A stretch of 64,000 nt of DNA from Nitrococcus mobilis Nb-231 (GTDB taxonomy: Bacteria; Pseudomonadota; Gammaproteobacteria; Nitrococcales; Nitrococcaceae): the NCBI RefSeq assembly GCF_000153205.1, contig NZ_CH672427.1:1537057-1601056 (forward strand), given 5' to 3'. The notes under the pieces are model-generated. The model ran no database searches. It was not told the DNA's origin and saw nothing but the letters and a program-made list of their open reading frames with translations. The first letter of the stretch is position 1. Each line of letters opens with the position of its first letter. Below are positions 19,083 to 29,207 of the stretch, in pieces. A program made the position numbers and the translations under genes.

Positions 19083-20333
19083 CTAATTTCGCGCCTCACC
19101 GGAGGCCGCCGACCGAGGATCGCCCAACAGCTTGCCGTGCCGAACCCGGCCCATGACCGCAGCACCACCGATCCAATAGGCGAGCTCGGCCGGATCATCG
19201 ATGTCCCAGCTCACCAGATCGGCGAATTTGCCACACTCCAAGGTACCGTAATTCTGCTGTAGCCCCAGTGCTCGAGCCGCTACCCGAGTCGCACCGGCGA
19301 GCGCCTCTTCGGGCGTGAGCCGAAACAGCGTGCAAGCCATATTCAGCGTGAGCCGCAGCGATCGTACCGGCGAGGTACCCGGGTTGAGATCACTGGCAAT
19401 CGCAATCGGTACCCGGTACTTTCGAAACAACGCGACCGGCGGCGGCTGCGTCTCGCGCAGGCTGTAGAAGGCACCGGGCAACAGCACCGCCACACAGCCG
19501 GCGCCCGCCATGGCGCACACATCCGCCTCCGAAACATGCTCCAGGTGATCGACGGAAAGCGCGCCATAGCGCGCGGCGAGCCCTGCTCCACCCAAATCGG
19601 AGAGCTGCCCGGCATGCAGCTTCACCGCCAGGCCGTAATCACGGGCTGCCCGCAGGATCCGTTCCGCTTGAACCGGAGTAAAAGCAATACCCTCGCAAAA
19701 GACATCCACCGCATCCACCAATCCCGAGTCGATCGCCCGCGGCAAAATCGTATCCAGGATTAAATCGATGTAATCGTCCGCAGCCTGGCTATATTCCAAC
19801 GGCAATGTATGAGCCGCCAGACAGGTCGTACGCACTGTCATCGGCAGTCGCTCACCAAGGTCGCGGGCCAGGCGCAGCATGCGCAGTTCGGTCTCCACAT
19901 CGAGCCCATAGCCCGATTTGATCTCCAGCACAGTGACCCCCTCCGCGAGTCGCTCCCGCGCGCGTGCTTCGGCCGCGCGCAGCAGCGCGTCCGCACTCGC
20001 CGCACGGGTGGCTTCGACGGTGCTCAGAATACCGCCTCCGGCACGGGCGATCGTCTCGTAGCGGGCGCCCTCGAGGCGTAGCGTGAACTCCTGAGCCCGG
20101 TGGCCACCGAAGATCAGGTGCGTGTGGCAGTCGATCAGCCCTGGAGTCACCCAACATCCAGCGAGGTCAACGATCTCGGCGGCGCAGTGCTCCGGCGGCA
20201 GATCATGCCGCCGTCCGACCCACGCGATACGGCCGTCACGCGCGGCGATGGCGGCGTCACGGATCGCCCCGTAGGGCGATCCGGGTACCATGGTAGCGGC
20301 TTGGCAATTCAACCACAGGGTATCCCAATCCAT
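19083..20333 (-). CDS. hutI: Imidazolonepropionase
   Basis: Amidohydrolase that opens 4-imidazolone-5-propanoate to N-formimino-L-glutamate, third step of histidine degradation. The metal-binding HxH is in [19 protein letters not shown] and SVDHLEH give further ligands, and the Asp in IASDLNPG closes the site. At 416 residues it is normal. It lies 15 bases downstream of hutU on the same strand, so a hutU-hutI operon is clear. hutH and hutG are not in the window. Confidence 0.94.
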   Translation of the reverse strand: MDWDTLWLNCQAATMVPGSPYGAIRDAAIAARDGRIAWVGRRHDLPPEHCAAEIVDLAGCWVTPGLIDCHTHLIFGGHRAQEFTLRLEGARYETIARAGGGILSTVEATRAASADALLRAAEARARERLAEGVTVLEIKSGYGLDVETELRMLRLARDLGERLPMTVRTTCLAAHTLPLEYSQAADDYIDLILDTILPRAIDSGLVDAVDVFCEGIAFTPVQAERILRAARDYGLAVKLHAGQLSDLGGAGLAARYGALSVDHLEHVSEADVCAMAGAGCVAVLLPGAFYSLRETQPPPVALFRKYRVPIAIASDLNPGTSPVRSLRLTLNMACTLFRLTPEEALAGATRVAARALGLQQNYGTLECGKFADLVSWDIDDPAELAYWIGGAAVMGRVRHGKLLGDPRSAASGEARN

Positions 20334-20348
20334 GGCGTACTCCGTTGC

Positions 20349-22055
20349 TCATCCAGCCGGACCAGCGCTGTCCTGCGCGTCCAGCATGGGTAGATCGAGT
20401 CCTTGCTCTCGGGCACAGGCGATAGCCTGCACATAGCCTGCGTCGGCATGGCGCATGACGCCACTGCCCGGATCGTTGGTAAGCACCCGTTCGATTCGGC
20501 GCGCGGCGGCCCGCGTTCCATCGCAGACAATCACCTGACCGGCATGCTGGGCGAAGCCCATACCGACACCACCGCCGTGGTGAAAGCTCACCCAGGTCGC
20601 GCCGCTCGCCGTATTGAGCAGCGCATTCAAGATCGGCCAGTCGGAGACGGCATCGGAGCCATCTCGCATCGCTTCGGTCTCGCGGTTGGGGCTCGCCACC
20701 GAACCGCTGTCCAAGTGATCGCGGCCGATCACCACGGGCGCCTGCAGTTCGCCGCGGGCCACCATGTCATTGAATGCCAAACCCAGACGCGCGCGCTCCC
20801 CGAGCCCAACCCAACAAATCCGTGCCGGCAGCCCCTGAAAGCGAATCCGCTGCCGCGCCATGTCGAGCCAGCGATGCAGCGGCGGCTGTTCGGGCAGCAG
20901 CATTTTGACCTTCTCGTCGGTCCGATGGATGTCTTGGGCCTCGCCGGAGAGCGCAACCCAACGAAACGGCCCGATACCGCGACAAAACCGCGGGCGCAAA
21001 TAAGCCGTAACGAAACCGGGGAAATTGAAGGCCTCCCCGACCCCCGCCTCTTGGGCCATCTGGCGGATATTGTTGCCGTAGTCAAAGGTCGGAACGCCCC
21101 CGTGGTAGAGATCGAGCATGGCACGCACTTGCACCGCAATGGAGGCCTTGGCCTCACGCACCACCCGCTGCGGGTCGCTGCGGCGGCTTCGCTCCGCCTG
21201 CTGCCAGCTCCATCCGATCGGCAGATAGCCGTGCAAGGGATCGTGAGCGCTGGTCTGGTCGGTGACCAAATCAGGCCTAACGCCGCGGCGCACCAGCTCC
21301 GGAAACACCTCGGCGGCATTGCCGTGCAGCCCGACCGAAATGGCCTTGCCTTGCCGCCGCGCCCGATCGATTATTTCCAGCGCCACCTCCAAGCAATCGC
21401 TGCGCTCATCGAGAAAACCGGTCTCCAGACGCCGCTCGATGCGGCTGGACTGGCACTCCACGGCAAGCAGACAGGCCCCGGCCATGGTGGCGGCAAGCGG
21501 CTGGGCACCGCCCATGCCGCCGAGCCCAGCGGTGAGAATCCAGCGACCTTCAAGGGTGCCGCCATAGTGTTGGCGACCCGCCTCGGTGAAGGTTTCATAG
21601 GTACCCTGCACGATGCCCTGGCTGCCGATATAGATCCACGAACCCGCCGTCATCTGGCCGAACATCATCAGCCCCTTGCGGTCGAGCTCATGGAAGTGCT
21701 CCCAGTTTGCCCAGCGTGGCACCAGGTTGGAGTTGGCGATCAGCACCCGCGGTGCATCCGGGTGGGTCTTGAATACGCCCACGGGCTTGCCGGACTGGAC
21801 CAGTAACGTCTCGTCCCCCTCGAGCCGGCGCAGGGTCTCGACGATCCGGTCGTAACACTCCCAGTTACGCGCCGCCTTGCCGATACCACCATAGACGACC
21901 AGCTCGGCCGGATTCTCGGCATTGTCCGGATCCAGATTGTTCATCAGCATGCGCAGCGGCGCTTCGGTCAGCCACGACTTGGCCGTGCGGATTGTGCCGC
22001 GCGGTGCGCGAATACGGCGTGAATCATCCCGGCGGGTGCCGGGGGTAACGTTCAT
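20349..22055 (-). CDS. hutU: Urocanate hydratase
   Basis: NAD+-dependent hydration of urocanate to imidazolonepropionate, second step of histidine degradation. The dinucleotide-binding [18 protein letters not shown] segment and the conserved ARICWVG segment with its cysteine are present. The C-terminal HHGGGVGMG is also conserved. ATG 22055 (MNVTPGTRR) is used because AGGAG lies 7 bases upstream; the longer frame to 22175 reads into the hutF promoter region. The resulting 568 residues match the family. Divergent from hutF; the 179-base gap should carry the control sites, but I could not recognise a HutC operator. Confidence 0.94.
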   Translation of the reverse strand: MNVTPGTRRDDSRRIRAPRGTIRTAKSWLTEAPLRMLMNNLDPDNAENPAELVVYGGIGKAARNWECYDRIVETLRRLEGDETLLVQSGKPVGVFKTHPDAPRVLIANSNLVPRWANWEHFHELDRKGLMMFGQMTAGSWIYIGSQGIVQGTYETFTEAGRQHYGGTLEGRWILTAGLGGMGGAQPLAATMAGACLLAVECQSSRIERRLETGFLDERSDCLEVALEIIDRARRQGKAISVGLHGNAAEVFPELVRRGVRPDLVTDQTSAHDPLHGYLPIGWSWQQAERSRRSDPQRVVREAKASIAVQVRAMLDLYHGGVPTFDYGNNIRQMAQEAGVGEAFNFPGFVTAYLRPRFCRGIGPFRWVALSGEAQDIHRTDEKVKMLLPEQPPLHRWLDMARQRIRFQGLPARICWVGLGERARLGLAFNDMVARGELQAPVVIGRDHLDSGSVASPNRETEAMRDGSDAVSDWPILNALLNTASGATWVSFHHGGGVGMGFAQHAGQVIVCDGTRAAARRIERVLTNDPGSGVMRHADAGYVQAIACAREQGLDLPMLDAQDSAGPAG

Positions 22056-22234
22056 CATGTAGCTCCTGGAGCCGGCTGGCTCTATCGCACTCTCCTCGCT
22101 GTCTTTATAGTCATGGAATGCTCGATTCGCCTCAGTCGGAGCTGATAAACGGAGTGTGTACCAGCCGCTGTCCAAGGGGCGAATGCCGTTGCATATTGCA
22201 CTTCTGTCGGACGGAATAGCGCACCGAGGTGCCG

Positions 22235-23599
22235 ATGCAGCCGCTTTACGCAGAACAGGCCCTGTTGCCGGACGGTTGGGCGCGGCGCGTGCGTCTGACC
22301 TTGGATTGCAGCGGCATCATTCGGCAGATCGAGCGCAACGCAGCACCGCACGGCGCCCGGCGGCTGCCGGGTCCGGCGATTCCAGGCATGGCAAACGCTC
22401 ACTCCCATGCCTTCCAGCGCCTGCTCGCCGGGCTGACCGAGGTGGCCGACTGCCCCGATGACAATTTCTGGACTTGGCGTGAGGCCCTGTACCGAGTGGC
22501 CAACCGCCTGTCCCCCGAGCAACTCGAAACCGTCACCCGCTACGCCTATTTGGAAATGCTACGCGGTGGCTATACTAGCGTGGCCGAGTTCCACTACCTG
22601 CACCATCAACCGGACGGACACGCCTACGCCAATCGGGAGGAGCTCGGTGAATGCATCCTGGCCGCCGCGGATGTCGGCATTAGGCTGACACTATTGCCGG
22701 TGCTCTACACTTACTCCGACTTCGGCGGCCAAGCGCCAGCGCCGGCTCAGCGGCGTTTCATAAACGATGTGGCGGGCTACCTGAGCCTTTACGATGCGCT
22801 GAACCGGGCCATCGGGGAGCACTCACTCGTGGTCCTTGGACCCGCCTTTCACTCGCTGCGTGCCGTCACGCAAATCCAGGTCCGCAGCGTTTTGGAAGCG
22901 CTGCCACAGACCGAGATCATTCATATGCACATCGCCGAGCAACGCCGGGAGGTCGAAGCCTGCCGTGCCTGGTCGGGTCAGCGACCGGTGGAATGGCTGC
23001 TCGAGCGCTTTGCGCTCGACGAGCGCTGGTGCCTCATCCATGCCACCCATGTGAACGCCGCCGAGTGCACGCGGCTTGCGTGGCAGGGAACGATCGTCGG
23101 CCTGTGTCCGACCACAGAGGCCAATCTCGGCGACGGCGTGTTTCCAGCCGAAGCCTTCCTGCAGGCCGGCGGACGCTTCGGCATCGGCTCCGACAGCCAG
23201 GTTTCGATCAGCGTCACCGAAGAGCTACGCTGGCTGGAATACGGCCAGCGCCTGCGTGCGGAACGGCGCAACCGGCTATGGAGTCCTGCTCAACGCTCGG
23301 TGGGTGAGAACCTCTACGCGCGTGCGGCCGACGGCGGCAGCCGCGCCATCGGCCAACCCGTGGGCACCATCGCCTTGGGGCGAGGAGCGGATCTAATTGT
23401 CCTGGATGCCGATCACCCCATGCTGGCCGGCTGTCCACCTGAACATCTGCTCAACCGCTGGCTGTTCGCTGGCGACAAGCAACTGATCCGCGAGGTTTGG
23501 GTAGCTGGAACACGCGCGCTGAGCGACGGTCATCACCCCCGCGAGCGCGAGATCACGGCGGCGTTCCGGCGCGTGGCCCGCCAGCTCCTGAACGGTTGA
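22235..23599 (+). CDS. hutF: Formimidoylglutamate deiminase
   Basis: Amidohydrolase converting N-formimino-L-glutamate to N-formyl-L-glutamate plus ammonia. This is the five-step branch of histidine degradation, which then needs HutG deformylase. Metal ligands are in NAHSHAF (HxH), LIHATHVN and [14 protein letters not shown] 22235 ([16 protein letters not shown]) has GAGG five bases upstream; GTG 22229 is an alternative. The product is about 454 residues. Divergent from hutU-hutI. Confidence 0.93.
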   Translation: MQPLYAEQALLPDGWARRVRLTLDCSGIIRQIERNAAPHGARRLPGPAIPGMANAHSHAFQRLLAGLTEVADCPDDNFWTWREALYRVANRLSPEQLETVTRYAYLEMLRGGYTSVAEFHYLHHQPDGHAYANREELGECILAAADVGIRLTLLPVLYTYSDFGGQAPAPAQRRFINDVAGYLSLYDALNRAIGEHSLVVLGPAFHSLRAVTQIQVRSVLEALPQTEIIHMHIAEQRREVEACRAWSGQRPVEWLLERFALDERWCLIHATHVNAAECTRLAWQGTIVGLCPTTEANLGDGVFPAEAFLQAGGRFGIGSDSQVSISVTEELRWLEYGQRLRAERRNRLWSPAQRSVGENLYARAADGGSRAIGQPVGTIALGRGADLIVLDADHPMLAGCPPEHLLNRWLFAGDKQLIREVWVAGTRALSDGHHPREREITAAFRRVARQLLNG

Positions 23600-23841
23600 G
23601 CCGATTGACATGGCCCAGGTGAGTTGCCCCACCCAGGCGCCTGGGATAGCAGGCAGACGATTATAAAAGTTAACGTGAGCAACCGGAAAGGTTCGGACTG
23701 TCCGTCCTCCTCGGGCGATCAAGGGGCATTTGGAACGGACATTCCGTGGACTCATCGCGCGTTCTACACTTAGCCCAAGTTTAACGTCCCCAAAAATAAC
23801 TTCCCGATACTCAGAGAGTTAAGATCGGCCGCGGCGGCGAG

Positions 23842-25781
23842 TGGCACTACATTACGTTCATTTTATAAATCAGCGGGCTCACACGATTGTTTTCTGCACG
23901 CCGCCCGGGGCGGGATCGGCCCCGAGGGCCTGATAGATTCGCGCCTGATCGGGCTCGGCGCGGGTGGCCTTGCGCACGTGCAGGGTGCGGCCATCGCCGC
24001 GGTTGAACGTGGCGGTGACCCGGCACTGGCCGGCGAGGGTATCGCGTAGCGTGCTCCAACGCTCGCAGATGCCGTGGGCGGCGAGGCGGTGGCGGATGAG
24101 CTGGACGAACTGATAGGCGAGCACGGTGATGAACAGGTGCCCCTCGGCGCGCTCTTCCTTGTGATGGAAGATCGGGCGCAGGCCGAGCTCCGATTTCAGG
24201 CTTCGGAAGACCGCCTCAAGGTCGGTGAGCATGATGTAGGTGCGCCACATTGTCTTCTCGTCCCAGCCGGTCTCGTTGCTGCGCAGGCAATAGACGCCCG
24301 GCTCGGTGACCAGAGAGCCTTTCACGGGCAGGCGCTGCCAGTGGATCGCACGGGCGCGCTCGCCGCTGTCACCGGCGATCACTTCAATGTGGTAGTGCTG
24401 GCCGAGGCCGCGGCTTTTCTCCTTGAGCCGCCCGATGCGCTCCCAGAGCTTGTCGATGCGCTTGGTGGTGCCCCGCCGGCTGAGTCCGGTCGCAAGCTTG
24501 TCGAGCCCAGCCTCGAAGCGGTCCATCAGGCGTCCGGCGATCGCTTGCTCCTTGCGCACGCGGCCCTCGGAGCGACAATACAGGCGCACCTCCTGGCCAT
24601 CGGCCGAGGGCACTTTGAGTAGCTCCACGGCCTGCCCGCCGGCGTTGTCGAGGGTGATGGCCTCTTTAAAATCGACCGCGCGGCGGCGCTCGCGGCTGAC
24701 CACCAGATAGCGGTAGCCCTGCTCGGCCAGCCAGGCGAGGTTGGCCTCGGTGGCCACCCCGCGGTCCATGACCACAAGCGCGCCGGCGGGCGCCGCGAGG
24801 CCGGTGAGCATCCCCTGGAGGGTCTGCCCTCGGCCGCATTGCCAGCGAAGACCCGCGAGCGGCGCACAAAGCCGCAGCATCGAGCACCAGCGCCAGGGTG
24901 AGCAGCGGGCAGTCGCTGCGCCGCTCCTTGGAGTGGCCGTGGCGCGCGGCCGGATTGACCGGTGCCTCGCCCTCGAAGTAAGTGTTGGTCAGATCGTAGA
25001 GCGTGATTGTCGGGGCGAGCGCGAACAGATCGCTCACCCGGGCGAACAGATGCCCTTCGAGGGCCGCGCGGTGGCGCAGCAGGATATCGGAGGTACGGTA
25101 GAGCTGCATCGGGCTCATCGCCTCGAAGTCCACCTCCAGCAGCTCGCCGAGGCCGCTGCGCCGGGCGAGCCACTGATACGTCGCCCGCTCCGAGCCCGGG
25201 GCGGCCATGCGGGCAACGATCAGCCCCAGCGCCGCCGCACGTTGCGGGCCGGTCAGCCCCAGCGCTTGGAGCTGCTCCTCCAAGCCCGCCTGGCGCAGCG
25301 CCCACAGGGCGAGCTGCTCGACGCCCACCGAGCGCGGGCGCACCAGTGAGAGCGAGTCCACGTCCACCGACTGCACGTCACCCCCACCGCCGGGTACACC
25401 GCCAGCATCGGCCGGTGCCGGCGTACCGCCCTGCTCGGCGAGCAGCCGCGCCGCAATACGCTCGGCCTGGCGCTCGACGGCGAGCGGGAGGCCCTTCCCC
25501 TCCTCGTCGAACAGCGCCGCCTGGCCGCTGAGCCGTTGCTCGATGCGCGCACACAACGCCGACCAGTGTGCCTGCGCCACTGGGAAGTGCCGCCCCAGGT
25601 TCAACAGGGTGCGCTGGCGGACCTTACCGGCGCGCTGCTCGGAGCGCACCAGACGATACGTGACATACGACTCGCCGGTGGCCGTGCTGCGGGTCTGGGT
25701 GCGGCGGATGAACATGCCCGCGAGGCTAGCGTGGGCGGGCGCTCCGCACAAGGGATAACAACAAATATTATGGCACTACAT
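23842..25781 (-). mobile_element. IS1634-family insertion sequence, inactivated
   Basis: Region holding one transposase gene bordered by an 11-base direct repeat, TGGCACTACAT, at 23842-23852 and 25771-25781. The repeat may be a target duplication or part of the element ends; I could not find a good inverted repeat just inside it, so the exact boundaries are tentative. Base composition outside the gene is AT-rich on both sides, as expected for ends. The insertion separates hutF from an AraC-type relic. Confidence 0.6.
23879..25715 (-). pseudogene. IS1634-family DDE transposase with two frameshifts
   Basis: Starts at ATG 25715 (MFIRRTQTRS) and reads in three successive frames. Frame one runs to LALVLDA near 24880. 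Frame two continues for about 20 codons as CGFVRRSRVFAGNAAEGR. Frame three picks up at TLQGMLTG and runs to the stop at 23879. Each change equals one missing base. DDE candidates are the Asp in DLTNTYFEG, the Asp in VVMDRGVATE and the Glu in FRSLKSELGLRP. The shift sites are GC-rich without a slippery run, so decay (or assembly error) is likelier than programmed frameshifting. Confidence 0.82.
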
Positions 25782-25870
25782 CCAGCGCGCCACCCTCGCC
25801 ACTATACGAATCAATAACTTCTCTTCGCATACACGCCCAAATCAGCCCGAAATCAGGCAGAGAGCGTTAA

Positions 25871-26263
25871 AGATGGGTTAGGTCCGGCGGGGAGCTCGAT
25901 GGCCACACGGCGGCAGGCGCGTATGGCTGGACGTCGCTGATCATCCCTTCTGACTGGATCGAATCGATTGCCCGAACGACGCGGCGCGCCGAGGGACTAC
26001 AGATGCGCAGCGCCCTCGGCGCGATGCTGACGGCTGGTGACGGGCAGCAGCCCAAGGTGCTCACGCGCAACCTGTGCTGTTTAGGTGTTGCCCGGCGCGC
26101 CGAGCACTATATGCGTGAATGAATCGCGGCGCCCTTCTGTGTCGATGACGTAAGCACTGCGGTGCACGTGAGCCGTCGTTATCTGAATTACATCTTTGCC
26201 GACGCTTTCAATACCAACCCACCGCGCTACCTGCGCCTGTTGCGGCTCCACGAAGTGCGTCGT
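25871..26263 (+). pseudogene. Relic of an AraC-type regulator
   Basis: A single frame after a TAA at 25868 encodes AYGWTSLIIPSDWIESIART, continuing to RAEHYMRE. It then meets an in-frame TGA at 26120 and resumes with IAAPFCVDDVSTAVHVSRRY and RYLRLLRLHEVRR. This is the linker and first helix-turn-helix of an AraC/XylS-type activator. The N-terminal half is missing and the second helix-turn-helix is lost after 26263. It begins about 90 bases from the IS1634-like element, so the insertion may have started the decay. Confidence 0.7.
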
Positions 26264-26699
26264 CCGGCGAAAGTCCGGGCGAAACTCTCGCCAAAGCAGC
26301 GCATCGTTCGGAACGTTGCGGCGCCCCTGACAGGAGACAACGACACTTGGAGGGTTCAGTATCGCGTGCTCCCGATGGTCGTGCAGAGTGTCGATAGCCG
26401 GTAAACCGGGGTCGACTCATAATTTGCAGTCCTTTGATAACGCTCTGTCACGGTGGGTTCCGCGGACCAGGATGACGGCGCGCGACCTGCCGCCGCGGTA
26501 CAGAGGCGAGTGCGCGCACCATACAAAATAGCTGAGAACACTCGTGAGGCGCTACGGAACCAACCAAAAAACCGGCGCAAAGTGGAAGAAGCGGAAAGCG
26601 TCATGCTAACGATTGCTCTGGTAAGGGTGTTGTTGTATGCCCCGCTCGTGCAGCCGGTATTCCCAAAATTGTCTCTCTTGTATCCGCGCCAGATCACCG
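26264..26699. other. Intergenic, no intact gene
   Basis: Sequence between the AraC relic and the CDP-alcohol phosphatidyltransferase. Short frames exist on both strands but none resembles a protein family. A promoter for the following gene is expected here. Confidence 0.35.
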
Positions 26700-27305
26700 A
26701 TGCCCGCTGATCGACGCCCCTGGGATGCGCGGGTGGCGGCCTGGCTGGTCACACCTCTGCGTGGGACCGCGCTGACGCCGAACCATCTGACGACGATCCG
26801 TCTCATCGTCGGACTGTTCGGCGCCATCGTCTTCGCCTTGGGCCGGCAGCCGCTGTTGGCGGCCCTACTTGTCGTGTTGTCGAACTTTCTCGATCACACG
26901 GACGGTGAGTTTGCGCGCATGACCGACCAGTACTCGACCTTCGGTCATTATTACGATCTGGCAGCGGACGCGATCGTGACGGTCGGCCTGTTCATCGGCA
27001 TCGGCATTGGCTTGCGTGGCGGGGAGTTGGGCGTGCTGGCAATTCTCTATGGGCTCATCGCCGGTGCGGCAGTGGCGACCATCTTTCAAATTCGCAACGT
27101 GCTGGAGAACCGCCTGGGCAAGGTCGCAACACGCCAGGTAAGCGCAGCTGGCTTCGAGGCCGAGGACGTGTTGTACCTGCTGCCGTTGGTAATCGTGTTC
27201 GACGTGCTCGATGGCTTCCTGGTTGCCGCTGCCATCGGTGCGCCGCTCGCGCTCGCACTCGTCGCTTTCGATTTCCAGCGCCGGATGCGAACCCCGGTCC
27301 CATGA
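26700..27305 (+). CDS. CDP-alcohol phosphatidyltransferase family protein
   Basis: Integral membrane enzyme that transfers a phosphoalcohol or phosphonoalcohol from a CDP-linked donor to an acceptor alcohol. The signature DGxxAR(x8)GxxxDxxxD is perfect: Asp68, Gly69, Ala72, Arg73, Gly82, Asp86, Asp90. The remainder is hydrophobic with about six helices. ATG 26700 (MPADRRPW) gives 201 residues; the SD is weak and the frame extends to 26637. The neighbouring phosphonate genes include two CTP-type nucleotidyltransferase domains. I therefore infer that this enzyme takes CDP-aminoethylphosphonate (or a derivative) and a diacylglycerol-like acceptor. The acceptor is not provable from sequence. Confidence 0.82.
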   Translation: MPADRRPWDARVAAWLVTPLRGTALTPNHLTTIRLIVGLFGAIVFALGRQPLLAALLVVLSNFLDHTDGEFARMTDQYSTFGHYYDLAADAIVTVGLFIGIGIGLRGGELGVLAILYGLIAGAAVATIFQIRNVLENRLGKVATRQVSAAGFEAEDVLYLLPLVIVFDVLDGFLVAAAIGAPLALALVAFDFQRRMRTPVP

Positions 27306-27410
27306 CGATACTGATTTCCGGCGTAAGTGGATCCATCGACCGACACTCTCATCCACCTCGGCTGACTCATACCAAGCTAGGGCCGCCACATAGGCGAGTA
27401 TGGGGTCGCG

Positions 27411-28415
27411 TCAGTCGGATACCTCGGCGTGGCGCACTTCCGACAACGACACATGATAACGCGAAGCCAGCAGTAAGCCGCCGATAATCCAGACGAGCTC
27501 CCGGCTGCGGCGTACCAACGCGAAGGCGAGACCGACGGTAGCATCACCGGTCAGTGTCTGACACACCAGCAGCAACATGCCTTCTTGGGTACCCAGACCG
27601 GCCGGAATGAAAAAGGTACCCGTGCGCACGGTCTGCACCAACGCCTCCACGATCCAGGCCTCGGACCAACTGATCGGGTATCCAAGGAGTCCCATCACAA
27701 AGTAGATCTCGACCACGCCCAGCAACCAACTGGCGAGTGCAAAGCCAATCGAGATGGCGATCCGCAACCGGTGTTTGGTGTAAAACCGCGCGAACAGCGC
27801 GTCCATATTTTCGGCGAAGGCGATCAGCCCGGTCAGCCGCTGACCGATGCGTGTATCACCCAACAATCGGGCCGCGCGCGTCGACAAGCGTAGCCATTGC
27901 ATCAGGAAGAATATAGTCGCGAACAGCACCATCATGCCGGCGCCGAAGCCGGCCGCAAGCCGATACTCCGGTCCAAACTTGCCATTGCCCACGAGCGCGA
28001 AGAAGCCAATCGTAACGAAGATCGCCAAGCTCATGAGGAGCGTCTGCTTGGCAAGGACCAGCGTTGCGCTGACCTCGCTGAAGCGCAGACCGTAATTCAC
28101 CTTCAACAGCCAAGCCTTGACCGGCTCGCCGCCGACCGAGCCCAGCGGGGTGATGTTATTGTAGGCCTCACCCACCATCCGAATGGCGTACAGCCGGCGC
28201 GCCCAGCGCCAGTCGATCGGCACCGCATCGAGAATGACGTGCCAACTCGTGGCGTCGGTCCAGAACGATATGGCGAACAACACCAACACGAAGGCTACGC
28301 CTTGCATCCCAATGCGGTTCGCTTCAAACCAGATCTCGGCCAGATCGGCCTGCGCGAGCAGGATGACCAGCAGCACCAGCCCTGACAGCAGGAACGCCAA
28401 CCGGGCAAACTTCAC
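27411..28415 (-). CDS. Flippase-like / LPG-synthase-TM family membrane protein
   Basis: A 334-residue multipass protein of the lysylphosphatidylglycerol synthase transmembrane region family (AglD/HpnL-like, UPF0104 type). About eight hydrophobic segments are seen. The conserved motifs NNITPLGSVGGEPVKAWLL and FFIPAGLGTQEGMLLL are typical. These proteins are linked to moving or modifying polar lipids. GTG 28415 is the only start at the expected N-terminus (MKFARLAFLL), with no clear SD. It is divergent from the phosphonate operon across a 50-base AT-rich gap, so a role in translocating the phosphonolipid or its precursor is a reasonable inference. Confidence 0.8.
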   Translation of the reverse strand: MKFARLAFLLSGLVLLVILLAQADLAEIWFEANRIGMQGVAFVLVLFAISFWTDATSWHVILDAVPIDWRWARRLYAIRMVGEAYNNITPLGSVGGEPVKAWLLKVNYGLRFSEVSATLVLAKQTLLMSLAIFVTIGFFALVGNGKFGPEYRLAAGFGAGMMVLFATIFFLMQWLRLSTRAARLLGDTRIGQRLTGLIAFAENMDALFARFYTKHRLRIAISIGFALASWLLGVVEIYFVMGLLGYPISWSEAWIVEALVQTVRTGTFFIPAGLGTQEGMLLLVCQTLTGDATVGLAFALVRRSRELVWIIGGLLLASRYHVSLSEVRHAEVSD

Positions 28416-28429
28416 TATAGATCAGCCCA

Positions 28430-28465
28430 TTACAATGAATATATGAATCATATTATAATGTTGAA
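28430..28465 (+). promoter_or_regulatory. Promoter of the phosphonate operon, probably leaderless
   Basis: A strongly AT-rich 50-base gap separates two divergent genes. TATAAT at 28454-28459 is perfect, with TTACAA at 28430-28435 as an 18-base-spaced -35. The ATG of the next gene is only six bases beyond the -10, where the transcript should start, and no Shine-Dalgarno precedes it. A leaderless mRNA is the simplest reading. Confidence 0.5.
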
Positions 28466-29206
28466 ATGGAGGCATTCGTAACCGACACTCTAACCGACGC
28501 CCTCGCCGCGCTCGACGTGCCGGCACTGACACAGCTTTTTCGCAATCAGGACGAATTCATCGTCGTCGAAGGCTTTCTGCCACAACCGCTGCTCGACGCC
28601 TGCCTCAACGCCCTCGATACGGTGGCACCGGCGATCAACCGCAACTACATTCCCTGGCACAAAAAAGGCGGCAGTGTCAGCCGCTTCGATCTCGACCGGC
28701 TGGCGCCGGTATTCGGGAAACTTTACCGCAATACGGCGCTTGTCGAGCTGCTGCGGACACTGACCGGGCAGGATCTCGAGTACTGTCCGCCGAACGATCC
28801 GCACACCTATGCGCTCTACTGCTACACAGAGCCTGGCGATCACATCGGTTTTCACTACGATACGTCCTACTATCGCGGCACGCGCTACACCGTCCTGCTC
28901 GGGCTGGTTGACGAGTCGAGTTGCCGGCTCGAATGCGAGCTGTACCGCACCCGCAGCGACCGCGCAACCGAATCGCTCTCACTGCGTCTCGCCCCCGGCA
29001 CGCTCGTCGCCTTTAACGGTGATAAACTCCGGCACCGCATTACCCCGGCCGGAGCCAACGAGCGACGTATCGCCCTTACCCTGGAATATGTTACGGATGT
29101 CGCCATGCACCCGCTGCTACGATTCGTATCCAACATGAAAGATTCCATCGCCTACTTCGGTTTCCGGCAGGTCTTCGCCCGCAGCGGTAAGCGGGCCGCC
29201 GACTGA
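28466..29206 (+). CDS. 2-oxoglutarate/Fe(II)-dependent oxygenase-like protein
   Basis: A 246-residue cupin-fold protein with the 2OG-Fe(II) oxygenase facial triad: His130 and Asp132 in GFHYDTSYY, and His190 in LRHRITP. A nearby Arg in NERRIAL is suited to bind 2-oxoglutarate. It has no signal peptide or membrane span. It is the first gene of the operon, with one base before the next start. In this context it could hydroxylate the aminoethylphosphonate headgroup (as the unrelated-in-detail PhnY does in phosphonate catabolism) or the lipid itself. The reaction is inferred only from fold and neighbours. Confidence 0.75.
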   Translation: MEAFVTDTLTDALAALDVPALTQLFRNQDEFIVVEGFLPQPLLDACLNALDTVAPAINRNYIPWHKKGGSVSRFDLDRLAPVFGKLYRNTALVELLRTLTGQDLEYCPPNDPHTYALYCYTEPGDHIGFHYDTSYYRGTRYTVLLGLVDESSCRLECELYRTRSDRATESLSLRLAPGTLVAFNGDKLRHRITPAGANERRIALTLEYVTDVAMHPLLRFVSNMKDSIAYFGFRQVFARSGKRAAD

Positions 29207-29207
29207 G

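Noticed and set aside
20403-21806. Open frame of 467 codons on the plus strand
   Set aside because: Antisense to hutU; a by-product of GC-rich codon use.
23632-23645. Perfect palindrome CCCAGGCGCCTGGG after hutF
   Set aside because: No loop and no following T-run, so not a credible intrinsic terminator; too short to call an operator without further copies.
24820-24890. Programmed frameshifting in the IS1634-type transposase
   Set aside because: The shift sites lack slippery heptamers and two separate shifts are required.
26356-26697. 113-codon minus-strand frame upstream of the CDP-alcohol transferase
   Set aside because: No family resemblance, no SD, biased composition; treated as non-coding.
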